Shown here: piece by piece, positions 6,545 through 15,029 of the stretch
Position numbering within the stretch: the first letter of the stretch is position 1
How the letters are laid out: each line of letters begins with the position of its first letter
Assembly (NCBI GenBank): GCA_964554475.1
Contig: CAZKOT010000010.1
Span: forward strand, 1-34,772
Length of the DNA: 34,772 nt
Source of the DNA: CAJKWP01 sp964554475
GTDB lineage: Bacteria; Bacillota; Clostridia; Christensenellales; UBA1242
Reading direction: 5' to 3'
Notes under the pieces: model-generated
Databases searched by the model: none
What the model was told of the DNA's origin: nothing
The model's input: the letters and a program-made list of their open reading frames with translations, nothing else
Program-made: the position numbers and the translations under genes

Positions 6545-7684
6545 TTATTTCTTCATTTTCTCCAAAAAGTTTTTATATTTCGAATAATCGGTCTCACTCA
6601 TAGAGTTTTCAATCTCTTTAATAAGTAAGCGGGTTTTTTTATCCAAAGATTTTGGTGCTTCAGCTTTTATTGTAACAATTAAATCACCATAAGTATCCCG
6701 ATTTAAATGCTTAATGCCTTTTCCTTTAAGGCGTTTTACTGTGTCAGATTGAGTTAGTTCTGAAATTTCAAGGTCGAAAAGCCCATTAAGTATTGGAATT
6801 TTAATATTTCCACCCAAAATGCAAGTTGTGAAAGGAATGTACAAATCTAAGTAAAGATCATAACCTTTTCTAACAAGTATTTTGTGAGGAACAACTTTTA
6901 TTGAAACATTCAAATCTCCATTAATTCCTTTTCTAACAGGTGCATTTCCTTCACCTCTCATACGTAATGTTTGTCCGTTGTCAATTCCAGCTGGCACTTT
7001 TATACTAACTTCTTTTGTTCCTTTTTTATAGCCTTTACCTGAACATTCGTTACATTTTTCTTTAACAATTCTTCCGGTTGCGTTACAAGTTTTACACGGC
7101 ATTTCACGAATTGTTGTTCCAAAAATTGTATTTTGTGTGTAACGTGCCCTTCCGCTACCTCGACAATCGGAACAAGTTGTATATTCAGTACCGCCTTTTG
7201 CTCCCGTTCCATGACATACACCACATTGTTCAATTTTATTAATAATGATTTTTTTTGTCACTCCAAATGCTGCTTCTTCAAAAGAAATTGTCATTTCAAC
7301 ATTGATGTCTTCGCCTTGTTCCATAATGGTTGAAGTTCTGCTTCCACCACCACCGAAAGCAGAAAATATATCAGAAAAAATATCTGAAAAGCCACCACTG
7401 AAAGAGCCGCCAAAACCTCCGTTTCCACCAGAAAAGAAATCACCAAAACCACCTGCAGGCCCTTCGGCACTTCCAAATTGGTCGTAATTTTTTCTTTTTT
7501 CTGTATTGTTCAAAACTTCATATGCTTCATTGATTTCTTTAAATTTCGCTGTTGCATCTGAACTTTTATTTACATCAGGATGATATTGTTTGGCAAGTTT
7601 ACGAAAAGCAGATTTAATTTCATCCGCACTTGCGTCTTTAGAAACACCTAAAATTTTGTAATAATCTTTTTGTTCTCGTGCCAT
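6545..7684 (-). CDS. dnaJ: Co-chaperone DnaJ
   Basis: DnaJ delivers clients to DnaK and stimulates its ATPase. The 379-residue protein has an N-terminal J domain with HPD (KQYHPDVNK), a Gly/Phe-rich segment (about residues 72-115), four CxxCxGxG-type zinc repeats (CGVCHGTG, CSDCRGSG, CKTCNATG, CNECSGKG) and the C-terminal substrate-binding and dimerisation domain. The third repeat has CNATG where CxGxG is usual. It starts at the ATG after AAAAGGA. A 146-bp gap separates it from dnaK, so it is probably the last gene of the heat-shock operon, ending at the terminator at 6406-6434. Confidence 0.97.
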   Translation of the reverse strand: MAREQKDYYKILGVSKDASADEIKSAFRKLAKQYHPDVNKSSDATAKFKEINEAYEVLNNTEKRKNYDQFGSAEGPAGGFGDFFSGGNGGFGGSFSGGFSDIFSDIFSAFGGGGSRTSTIMEQGEDINVEMTISFEEAAFGVTKKIIINKIEQCGVCHGTGAKGGTEYTTCSDCRGSGRARYTQNTIFGTTIREMPCKTCNATGRIVKEKCNECSGKGYKKGTKEVSIKVPAGIDNGQTLRMRGEGNAPVRKGINGDLNVSIKVVPHKILVRKGYDLYLDLYIPFTTCILGGNIKIPILNGLFDLEISELTQSDTVKRLKGKGIKHLNRDTYGDLIVTIKAEAPKSLDKKTRLLIKEIENSMSETDYSKYKNFLEKMKK

Positions 7685-7830
7685 GTTTTTCCTTTTAAAT
7701 ACATAGTTGCATAATACTCAATGCAAATAATAATTAAAATAATACAAATACGGTTTTATTGACATTAGAAACACCTATTTTATTTCTATTTATTAATTGT
7801 CAACTCCTCCGCATTTGTATTTTGTGTTTT

Positions 7831-9636
7831 TTATTTGTCATTGTTATCATCAACAACTTCAGGTCCGTCTCCGCTTGGTTTATCGCCCGCATCACTTGCC
7901 GATGCCTTTTGATACATTTTTGTAAAAACTTCATTTGAAACTGCAGTTAATTCATCCATTGCTTTTTTTAATTCCTCAATGTCTTTTGTTTCAAAATCTT
8001 TCTTTGATTTTTCGATTGCTTCTTCAAGCTTCTTTTTGTCTTCCTCTTCTATTTTATCAGAGTTTTCTTTTAAGGTTTTTTCAAGAGTGTAAATCAAATT
8101 GTCAGCGTGATTTTTTTGTTCAACAAATTCACGTCTTTTTTTGTCTTCCTCTGCATTCGCTTCAGCTTCTTTAATAGCTTTTTCAACCTCTGTATCGGTT
8201 AAATTTGATGATGCTGTAATTGTAATTTTTTGTTCTTTTTTAGTTCCTAAATCTCTTGCAGTTACATTAACAATTCCGTTTGCATCAATATCAAAGGTAA
8301 CCTCAATTTGAGGAATTCCTCGTGGTGCAGGAGGTATATCAGAAAGTTGAAATTTTCCTAGTGTTTTATTTTGTGATGCAAATTCTCTTTCACCCTGTAA
8401 AACGTGAATGTCAACTCCGGGCTGATTGTCTGATGCTGTAGAAAAAATTTGAGATTTCTTTGTTGGAATTGTTGTGTTTCTCTCAATTAATTTTGTAAAC
8501 ACTCCACCCAATGTTTCAATTCCAAGTGAAAGTGGAGTAACGTCAAGAAGAAGTATGTCTTTAACTTCTCCACCTAAAACTCCGGCTTGAATAGCTGCAC
8601 CAATAGCAACACATTCATCAGGATTGATTCCCTTAAAAGGTTCCTTTCCTGAATATTTTTTAACCGCTTCATAAACACATGGAACGCGTGTTGAACCACC
8701 AACCAAAATAACTTTATGAATTTGATCTATTGAAAGTTTTGCATCCGAAAGAGCACGCTTACAGCAATCAATTGTTTCTTTAACATAATCGCTAATAAGA
8801 CTTTCAAATTTCGCTTTAGTCAAACTATATTCAAGATGTTTAGGTCCTTTTGCGTCAGCAGTAATAAATGGTAATGAAACTGTTGTTTTTGGAGTTGCAG
8901 AAAGTTCAATTTTTGCTTTTTCTGCTGCTTCTTTTAATCTTTGCATTGCAAGACGGTCATTTTTCAAATCAATACCTTCTTGTTTTTTGAATTCATCTGC
9001 TAAAAGATCAGTAATTTTGTTATCAAAATCATCTCCACCAAGTCGAGTGTTTCCGTTAGTTGAGAGAACTTCAAAAACTCCATCGCCAATTTCCAAAATC
9101 GAAACGTCAAAAGTTCCGCCACCAAGGTCGTAAACAAGAATTTTTTGATTTTTATTCTCTTTTTTGTCTAATCCATAAGCAAGTGAAGAAGCTGTTGGCT
9201 CGTTTATTATTCTTAAAACTTCCAAACCTGCAATTTTTCCAGCATCCTTTGTTGCTTGACGTTGACTGTCGTTAAAATAAGCAGGAACAGTAATTACAGC
9301 TTGGGTTACTTTTGTGCCCAAATATGCCTCGGCATCTGCTTTTAATTTTTGCAAAATCATTGCAGAAATTTCAGGTGCAGAATAATCTTTTCCAGCTAAT
9401 TTTGCTTTAAAATTTGTTCCCATTTGTCTTTTTATTGATGTAATAGTGTTTTCATGGTTTGCAATGGCCTGTCTTTTTGCAATTTTACCTACAAGTCTTT
9501 CACCTTCTTTTGTAAACCCAACTACTGATGGTGTTGTGTTATCTCCTTCAGCATTTGGAATAACTTTTGGTTGTCCGCCTTCAATAACGGCCACACAAGA
9601 ATTTGTTGTTCCTAAATCAATTCCTATAATTTTCAT
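7831..9636 (-). CDS. dnaK: Hsp70 chaperone DnaK
   Basis: DnaK is the ATP-dependent Hsp70. The 601-residue protein shows the phosphate-binding motifs IGIDLGTTNSCVAV and VYDLGGGTFDVSIL, the adenosine motif VILVGGSTRVP, the interdomain linker region DILLLDVTPLSLGIET, the substrate domain and a Lys/Glu-rich helical lid. The C-terminus is SGDGPEVVDDNNDK, without the EEVK-type end of many bacterial DnaKs. The start has a good TAAGGAG site. It lies about 100 bp after grpE and ahead of dnaJ. Confidence 0.98.
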   Translation of the reverse strand: MKIIGIDLGTTNSCVAVIEGGQPKVIPNAEGDNTTPSVVGFTKEGERLVGKIAKRQAIANHENTITSIKRQMGTNFKAKLAGKDYSAPEISAMILQKLKADAEAYLGTKVTQAVITVPAYFNDSQRQATKDAGKIAGLEVLRIINEPTASSLAYGLDKKENKNQKILVYDLGGGTFDVSILEIGDGVFEVLSTNGNTRLGGDDFDNKITDLLADEFKKQEGIDLKNDRLAMQRLKEAAEKAKIELSATPKTTVSLPFITADAKGPKHLEYSLTKAKFESLISDYVKETIDCCKRALSDAKLSIDQIHKVILVGGSTRVPCVYEAVKKYSGKEPFKGINPDECVAIGAAIQAGVLGGEVKDILLLDVTPLSLGIETLGGVFTKLIERNTTIPTKKSQIFSTASDNQPGVDIHVLQGEREFASQNKTLGKFQLSDIPPAPRGIPQIEVTFDIDANGIVNVTARDLGTKKEQKITITASSNLTDTEVEKAIKEAEANAEEDKKRREFVEQKNHADNLIYTLEKTLKENSDKIEEEDKKKLEEAIEKSKKDFETKDIEELKKAMDELTAVSNEVFTKMYQKASASDAGDKPSGDGPEVVDDNNDK

Positions 9637-9737
9637 TTTATTCTCCTTATTAATTCGTGCTCCGCACTTTTTTTAATTTAATTGTTTTTTATTTTTTCCT
9701 TTAATAATCATTAGTAAACTGTAATTAGTCATTAAAA

Positions 9738-10361
9738 TTATTTTTTAGTATTTTTTTTATTAATTATTACTTGAGCATACCTAATTATTTTCTCTTTGTA
9801 AGTATAGCCTGCTTGAATAACATGCGTTATGATATCGTCTTCAAGATCGTTATTATGAGATATGCTAATTGCAGAATGTAACAACGGGTCAAATTTTTCT
9901 CCAACACAATGAATTTCTTTTACTCCAATTTTTTTCAAAGCATTTTTAATTTCCTTTTCAAGCATTTCAATACCTATAAGGTGTTGCTTATCTTCTGTCA
10001 TTTCCTTAGCTTTTGAAAAAGCATCAAGTGTGGGGAGAAATATTTGCACCACTCCAATTTCACCTTCAATTTTTGCATCTTTTAAAAGATTTAATGAACG
10101 CTTTCTATAGTTATCGAAGTCTGCCATTGTAATTTTAAGAAGATTTTTAAACTCTTCGGATTTTGCTTGTTCTTCTTTACAAGTAAGACAATCAGTTACA
10201 CAAATGGATTCTTTTTTCTTTTTTTCCTCTTTAAGTTTTGCTTTTGCAATTTCCTCATTTGTTTTTTGTTTTTCTTTTTCAGTTCCTTCTTTAATAACTA
10301 AATCAGTTTCTTCATTTTTTTCTTTTTTCAAATTATTTTCATTTTTTTCTTTTTCAATCAT
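9738..10361 (-). CDS. grpE: Nucleotide exchange factor GrpE
   Basis: GrpE releases ADP from DnaK. The 207-residue protein has a long charged Lys/Glu N-terminus, a coiled-coil stalk (about residues 60-130, including MADFDNYRKRS and VVQIFLPTLDAFSKA) and the C-terminal beta domain (GVKEIHCVGEKFDPLLHSAIS, VIQAGYTYKEKIIRYAQVIIN). Its ATG overlaps the end of hrcA by 8 bp, so translation is probably coupled. Unusual is CVTDCLTC just before the coiled coil: three cysteines with CX3CX2C spacing in a protein that usually has few or none. Confidence 0.95.
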   Translation of the reverse strand: MIEKEKNENNLKKEKNEETDLVIKEGTEKEKQKTNEEIAKAKLKEEKKKKESICVTDCLTCKEEQAKSEEFKNLLKITMADFDNYRKRSLNLLKDAKIEGEIGVVQIFLPTLDAFSKAKEMTEDKQHLIGIEMLEKEIKNALKKIGVKEIHCVGEKFDPLLHSAISISHNNDLEDDIITHVIQAGYTYKEKIIRYAQVIINKKNTKK

Positions 10362-11364
10362 TACCTTTTTCTCCTCCTTTTAATTCATCAACAACCAACT
10401 TTAATGCGGCAGTAATTGAAGCATAATCCATTCGTTGAGGTCCCAAAACTCCAATTGATGCAACTTGATTTCCTTCCATTATAAGAGGTACTTTAACAAG
10501 TGCAAGTCCTGCCATTTGCTCATCCTGGTCATCCACTTCAATAAAAATTTCGCCGTCAGTTCTCTCAAGTGAAGATGAGAGTTTTTCTTCATCGGAAAGA
10601 AGGGCAAGAATTTTTTGCATATCTTCTGCTTTTCCTTTTTCGGCAATTTCTTTGAAACTCTCATGCGAAATATCAAGAAGTTTTCGCTGACTTATGGTTT
10701 TAAGATTTTCAATTACTAAACCAATAATTTTTTCAAAACCTGAAATATGCTTTTTAATTCCTTCTTTTAGCATCTCAATGTTTTCAATCAAAAAACCTAT
10801 AGTCTTACCAGCAAAAAGTTTTGAAAGATAGATTGATGCATCATCACATTCTTTTTTACTTGCTTTTGCTTCAATTGCATTTGAGATATAACCACTTTTT
10901 GTTTGCACAAGTGCAAGTGCTTGTTTTCCGTCAATAAGTGGAATTACACTAACTCCTTCAACAATTAATTTATCATAACCGCTAACTAGTACCGCAGTAG
11001 GATAATTTGTTGCATGAGAAATTATTTTTGCAATTTCGGAAGCAATTTCAGAAAGTGAGCGTGTTCGTTGTTCAAGTGCTAATTTAACTTTTTCAAGAGT
11101 TTTGTTGTCAACTTTAACATTTCGCATTAGTTCGTTTGCATAATACCTATAACCTTCAGCTGTTGGTATTCTTCCGCCTGAAGTGTAAATTTGTTTTAAG
11201 AATCCCATTTCTTCAAGCGTATTGAGTTCGTTACGAAGTGTTGCTGTGCTTAATTTAATTGCATGTTTCATTTGAACACCGCTACTTGTAATTGGACTAG
11301 CATCTTTTATGTAGTCTTCAATAGCGGCACACAAAATTTCATGTTTTCGACTGCTTAATTGCAC
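10354..11364 (-). CDS. hrcA: Heat-shock repressor HrcA
   Basis: HrcA binds CIRCE operators and represses the heat-shock operon; its folding depends on GroEL in B. subtilis. The 336-residue protein has an N-terminal winged helix (SRKHEILCAAIEDYI, SSGVQMKHAIKLSTATLRNELNTLEEMGFL, followed by SGGRIPTAEGYRYY) and the C-terminal HrcA domain ending with IGVLGPQRMDYASITAALK. The start is a GTG at 11364 with AGAGAGG upstream. It leads the hrcA-grpE-dnaK-dnaJ operon, with a strong promoter and CIRCE-like element about 90-150 bp upstream. Confidence 0.97.
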   Translation of the reverse strand: MQLSSRKHEILCAAIEDYIKDASPITSSGVQMKHAIKLSTATLRNELNTLEEMGFLKQIYTSGGRIPTAEGYRYYANELMRNVKVDNKTLEKVKLALEQRTRSLSEIASEIAKIISHATNYPTAVLVSGYDKLIVEGVSVIPLIDGKQALALVQTKSGYISNAIEAKASKKECDDASIYLSKLFAGKTIGFLIENIEMLKEGIKKHISGFEKIIGLVIENLKTISQRKLLDISHESFKEIAEKGKAEDMQKILALLSDEEKLSSSLERTDGEIFIEVDDQDEQMAGLALVKVPLIMEGNQVASIGVLGPQRMDYASITAALKLVVDELKGGEKGND

Positions 11365-11450
11365 AAAAACCTCTCTTTAATGGTTAACATCTCAAATCAA
11401 TCTTAAATTTATTTGAAATTACCTTAAATTTAAAACTAATCAAAAAATGT

Positions 11451-11477
11451 TTAGCACTCTTATTTCGACTTTGCTAG
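11451..11477 (-). promoter_or_regulatory. CIRCE operator with one degenerate arm
   Basis: The plus strand reads TTAGCACTC (11451-11459), nine bases, CTTTGCTAG (11469-11477). The CIRCE consensus is TTAGCACTC-N9-GAGTGCTAA. One arm is perfect; the other keeps only TGCTA. It overlaps the predicted transcription start of hrcA, the normal place for HrcA repression. Confidence 0.75.
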
Positions 11478-11481
11478 CAGT

Positions 11482-11510
11482 ATTATATTCACATTATTAG
11501 CGCTTGTCAA
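11482..11510 (-). promoter_or_regulatory. Consensus sigma-A promoter of the heat-shock operon
   Basis: On the minus strand TTGACA (11510-11505), 17 bases, TATAAT (11487-11482). Predicted start near 11475, inside the CIRCE-like site, leaving a leader of about 110 bases before the hrcA GTG. The spacer also holds AAGCGCTAA, which resembles another CIRCE half-site. Confidence 0.85.
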
Positions 11511-11950
11511 CCATTTTATGCAAATTTTTTAAAAATTTTTTATTTTTTTTGTCTAACGTCAATTTTTGTATTTAACTCAATTCGTAAAACGTTTCTTTAT
11601 AAATAATTTTGTATTTATATTTTTAAAAAATGTATCTTTACAATTTTGCATTTCTATATTATTATTAACTTGATGCAAAAATAAAAATATAATAATTTTT
11701 TAAAAAAATGTAAAATATCTAGTTTAATTAGTAATTAAAATCAATTTTACTTCTTTAAAACAAATTTAATTTTTTTTATTTTTTTTAAGTCATTTCTCTA
11801 TTAATTTTTAACTTTTGACATTATTTACGACATTTTTCGTATTTTTCCTTCGTTTTATGATAAAACATTTTTAAATAATTAAAAATCAGCTTTTAATTCT
11901 AATTAAACACTATGCTATTCTTGTTTTATCCAAATAAAAAGGGGGATAAA

Positions 11951-12703
11951 ATGGAAAAAATAAAAATTTATATTGCAGACAACAGTGAGAATTTTAGGAA
12001 AGAGTTAGAAGAATATTTCAATGAACAGTTTACAATCGTGGGAACAACAGCAGATGGAGTTGAAGCTTTAGAGTTTTTAAAAAATAATAAAGTAGATATT
12101 CTAATTCTAGACATTGTCCTAAGTAGTCTTGACGGATTTGAAGTCTTGAGCAAATTAAAAGAAACAGTAAATGCGCCGAAAGTAATCATTAGCTCATCAC
12201 TTTCACACGAAGGATTCATCGCAAAAGCAATGAATGAAGGAGCATCTTACTTTATGATAAAACCAATAGACAAAAACATTTTAGGAAAAAGAATTAATGA
12301 GCTTGCAAGTAATAGCAAGCCACCTATTACAATTAATGGAAAAGGAACAAAAAACAAAGTTCTTGAAGAAAAAATTACGAATATTTTTATTACGGTTGGT
12401 ATACCTGCTCACATTAAAGGTTATCAATACTTAAGAGAAGCAATAAAAATGTCAATTGATAATCCTGAAATCATTAATTCAATAACAAAAAAACTATATC
12501 CATCAATAGCCGACAAATTTGAAACAAGTGCAAGTAAAGTTGAGCGCGCAATACGTCATGCAATTGAAGTCGCTTGGAATAGGGGAAAAATCGAAAATAT
12601 TAATTCAGTTTTTCAAATTAAAGTTTATGATGCAAACGAAAAACCGACTAATGGAGAGTTTATTGCATTAGTTGCTGACAAAATGATTATAGAAGGCTTT
12701 TAA
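11951..12703 (+). CDS. spo0A: Sporulation master response regulator Spo0A
   Basis: Spo0A is the phosphorelay-activated regulator that starts sporulation. The start is the ATG after AAGGGGG; an upstream in-frame ATG at 11912 lacks a site. The 250-residue protein has a receiver domain (phospho-acceptor Asp54 in LILDIVLSSLDG, Ser in place of the switch Thr in VIISSSLS, Lys104 in MIKP) and the diagnostic Spo0A C-terminal DNA-binding domain: GIPAHIKGYQYLREAI, then SKVERAIRHAIEVAWNRG, nearly identical to B. subtilis, then KPTNGEFIALVADK. In the acidic pocket the usual Asp-Asp is Asp10-Asn11 (IADNSEN). The interdomain linker is shorter than in B. subtilis. A terminator follows. Confidence 0.97.
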   Translation: MEKIKIYIADNSENFRKELEEYFNEQFTIVGTTADGVEALEFLKNNKVDILILDIVLSSLDGFEVLSKLKETVNAPKVIISSSLSHEGFIAKAMNEGASYFMIKPIDKNILGKRINELASNSKPPITINGKGTKNKVLEEKITNIFITVGIPAHIKGYQYLREAIKMSIDNPEIINSITKKLYPSIADKFETSASKVERAIRHAIEVAWNRGKIENINSVFQIKVYDANEKPTNGEFIALVADKMIIEGF

Positions 12704-12734
12704 ATTAAAACAAATAATTTATTTAATAAAAATT

Positions 12735-12770
12735 AGTCGCTTTCTTCTTTTAGAATTAGCGACTTTTTTA
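12735..12770. terminator. Bidirectional intrinsic terminator after spo0A
   Basis: AGTCGCT (12735-12741) and AGCGACT (12758-12764) form a 7-bp stem followed by TTTTTTATT on the plus strand. On the minus strand the stem is followed by AATTTTTATT, so it can also serve the convergent MreB-like gene. Confidence 0.85.
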
Positions 12771-12793
12771 TTAAATCCCATTTTTTGACAAAA

Positions 12794-13828
12794 TCAAAAA
12801 CATATTTTATTTAATAACTCTTTATTTTTTAATAACATTTGTACACCTTTCATAACATCGTCATCACAATCTTCAGAGACAATAACAGGAAGTTGTAATC
12901 TGTTTTTAAAAAAACGTTCAAGACCTGTTATTTTACTACATCCTCCACTAAATAAAAGTCCTGTTTGTTTAAATTCCATTAACATATAATCATTACAAAG
13001 ATTTAATGTAGTTTCAATTAAATGTGAAATTTCAATATAATATGGAATAAGAGCTTTTTTAACATCTTCTGCTTTTATTGTAATAATAGTTTCAGTCTCA
13101 GTTTCGAGATTATAACCCTGTACCCGCATAATTGAAGTGTCATTATCAAGAAGAGTTGCAAGTTCTTCTTTTATTTTTTCGGCAGTCGACATGGAAATTT
13201 TAACCGAATAAATTTCTTTTACCATATTTTCAATTGCAAGATTCATACTTCGTCCACCAATACAAAGTGTTGCCCCAAAAACAATACCTGAAAATGAAAC
13301 AACAGCGACATCTGTAGTTGATGCCCCAATATCAACCACAAATTTATATTTTGGAGAATATGTATTCAATCCATTAGCAAAAGCAATACCCGCAACTGAA
13401 TGAACAAACTTAACTCTATTAATAGAGCAAGAGTGACAAAGATTAGCAAATGATTCATGTTCTGAAGGTTCAAGCCCACAAGGAACACAAACAACCGCAG
13501 AATTATTAAATTTTTTAGCTTTTAATTGTTTTAACAAATAATCTAATAACACAACTGAATACTTATGACTAAACACTTTGCCTTCAGAAAAAGGAGAAAA
13601 AACATTTATATTTGAATCTTCAATCATTCCAAGTTTTTTTGCCTCTTGTCCTATTGCTTTAATTTGATAACTCTCACCATTTTGAACAGATGCTAAAAAT
13701 GACGGCTCTTTCAAAATTAAACCGCTATTTTTTTTTAATATGGAAGTATTTCCTCCTCCAAATTCAATTATTAGATTAGGTTCAAACATAGTTAATAAAA
13801 ATGAAAAATGATAAGTGTTTTTTTTCAT
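12794..13828 (-). CDS. Divergent MreB/Mbl-like actin-family protein
   Basis: This resembles MreB, the actin-like protein that guides cell-wall synthesis. Family features are IIEFGGGNTSILKKNSGLILKEPS (MreB has DLGTANT...GIVLNEPS), VFSPFSEGKVF, VVCVPCGLEPSEHESF, the second phosphate motif VVDIGASTTDVAVVS, CIGGRSMNLAI and LLFSGGCSKITGLERFF. The first-motif Asp is Glu and GTA is GGG, so it is not a standard MreB; it may be a specialised paralogue. The start is uncertain. MFEPNLIIEF (ATG at 13789) aligns best with MreB N-termini but has no ribosome-binding site. The ATG at 13828 overlaps the stop of a five-codon ORF that does have a good site. Confidence 0.8.
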   Translation of the reverse strand: MKKNTYHFSFLLTMFEPNLIIEFGGGNTSILKKNSGLILKEPSFLASVQNGESYQIKAIGQEAKKLGMIEDSNINVFSPFSEGKVFSHKYSVVLLDYLLKQLKAKKFNNSAVVCVPCGLEPSEHESFANLCHSCSINRVKFVHSVAGIAFANGLNTYSPKYKFVVDIGASTTDVAVVSFSGIVFGATLCIGGRSMNLAIENMVKEIYSVKISMSTAEKIKEELATLLDNDTSIMRVQGYNLETETETIITIKAEDVKKALIPYYIEISHLIETTLNLCNDYMLMEFKQTGLLFSGGCSKITGLERFFKNRLQLPVIVSEDCDDDVMKGVQMLLKNKELLNKICF

Positions 13829-13842
13829 TTACAATTTTTCAT
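13825..13842 (-). other. Five-codon upstream ORF (MKNCK-stop) coupled to the MreB-like gene
   Basis: AAAAGGAG-AATAAA-ATG gives a well-placed start at 13842, but the frame stops after five codons; its TGA overlaps the next ATG as ATGA. The Shine-Dalgarno site therefore serves the minicistron, and the MreB-like ORF would be translated by termination-reinitiation or from the later ATG. Confidence 0.5.
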
Positions 13843-13907
13843 TTTATTCTCCTTTTATTTCTTATATTTTATCTTTGAAATAATAAAGATAAATATTCAA
13901 GTATTTT

Positions 13908-15029
13908 TTAAAGTGGATAGTAAAGAGTTATGTCAACTGTTGAAATAGAACTACTACCCTCATCACCAAAATGAATTGTAACAGTTTCGCCTATGTTTGC
14001 TTTTAAAAGCGGATATAAAAGATTATTACGAATACTAACTTCATAATATTTTTCATTAACTGTAATTCCCTTTATAACATCATTTTCATCAAGTTTTCCA
14101 AATGACGGTGAAGTTACGTCAGGGTCTTCAATAATCAAAACTCCGTCTTCAGTGAAATCAGGAACATCATTAGAAAGATTAGTATCATGGTTATATTCAT
14201 ATGCTTGATATTTATCAACCCCTGAAATACCAAGTTTTCCATCTCTCCAATTGTTATCGGCAACAACTCTTGAAATAATTTCTTTTATAGGATAAATTGG
14301 AACAGCAAAAAATAAACTATTCGCATCATCATTTCCAAGTGTATTGAGTCCAATAACGTTTCCTTGCAAATCAAAAAGAGGTCCTCCACTATTCCCATGA
14401 TTAATAGGTGAAATATGTTGAATTAAATTTTCATAAACAAGTCCTCCCGAAGTACTAAAGCGTCCTTCTGAACTTGAAATATAACCCAAAGTAACAGAAT
14501 TTTGAAGGGATGGATCAATGGGTGTTCCAATTGCAATAACCATTTCTAGTGATCTCAAAGGATCAATATCACTATCCTCAGGAAAAACAAACCTATCTTC
14601 GGTTAAAACTGGTTGCAAATCACACTCTAAAAGTCCATGTTGACATTTAATTATCGCAAGGTCTAAAATATAACTACTCCAAAGAATTTCAGCATCATGT
14701 TTTTCTTCACTATTGTTATGAGAGACAACAACATGATAATGTCCAGGCGTTTCAACAACATTTGCAACAACATGATAATTTGTTGCAATATATCCACCCG
14801 AAGCAATTGCAACTCCACTTCCAAAACTTACAATACTATCACTAGTGTTAGCAATAAAAACTGTAACAACAGATTCAACTGCATTAGCTGCAATAAGTTG
14901 TGCTTGACCATATTCATCAGTTGCTTGAACATAATCTGGAAAAATAATTGCTTCACGAGTTGTTGAGCAACCACTGAAGGCAAAAACACCAAGTAAAAGA
15001 GAAACTAAAATTAAAAACTTTTTTTTCAT
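13908..15029 (-). CDS. HtrA/DegP-like serine protease lipoprotein
   Basis: This is a trypsin-fold protease anchored outside the membrane. The 373-residue protein has a lipoprotein signal peptide with lipobox FAFSGC, then a chymotrypsin-like domain with His in ATNYHVV, Asp in ILDLAIIK and Ser in NHGNSGGPL, and a C-terminal PDZ-like region (VLIIEDPDVTSPSFGKLDENDVIKGI). The PDZ part has a long acidic/Asn insertion. A role in surface protein quality control is inferred from the family. Lgt, which would lipidate it, is encoded at 29770. The MreB-like ORF begins about 80 bp downstream on the same strand. The start has an AAAGGA site. Confidence 0.92.
   Translation of the reverse strand: MKKKFLILVSLLLGVFAFSGCSTTREAIIFPDYVQATDEYGQAQLIAANAVESVVTVFIANTSDSIVSFGSGVAIASGGYIATNYHVVANVVETPGHYHVVVSHNNSEEKHDAEILWSSYILDLAIIKCQHGLLECDLQPVLTEDRFVFPEDSDIDPLRSLEMVIAIGTPIDPSLQNSVTLGYISSSEGRFSTSGGLVYENLIQHISPINHGNSGGPLFDLQGNVIGLNTLGNDDANSLFFAVPIYPIKEIISRVVADNNWRDGKLGISGVDKYQAYEYNHDTNLSNDVPDFTEDGVLIIEDPDVTSPSFGKLDENDVIKGITVNEKYYEVSIRNNLLYPLLKANIGETVTIHFGDEGSSSISTVDITLYYPL

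Larger units (their letters stand above)
11365..11950. other. Divergent intergenic region between hrcA and spo0A
   Basis: About 590 bp without a convincing gene. The left end holds the hrcA promoter and CIRCE-like site. The rest is almost pure A/T. Towards spo0A there is TTGACA at 11815-11820, which is also a TGTCAAA-type Spo0A box on the minus strand, and a perfect 15-bp palindrome GTTTTATGATAAAAC at 11852-11866. I could not fix the spo0A promoter. Confidence 0.6.

Noticed and set aside
7685..7830. Possible separate dnaJ promoter and short ORFs in the dnaK-dnaJ gap
   Set aside because: A TTGACA is present but the nearest -10 is only 15 bases away and poor; the short ORFs lack support.
10182..10205. 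CX3CX2C in GrpE as a radical-SAM cluster motif
   Set aside because: The rest of the protein is plainly GrpE and has no TIM-barrel; the spacing match is taken as coincidence, though kept as a cysteine oddity.
12784..12792. TTTGACAAA as a Spo0A box after spo0A
   Set aside because: It lies at the 3' ends of two convergent genes, not at a promoter, and about one such 9-mer is expected by chance in a window this long and A/T-rich.
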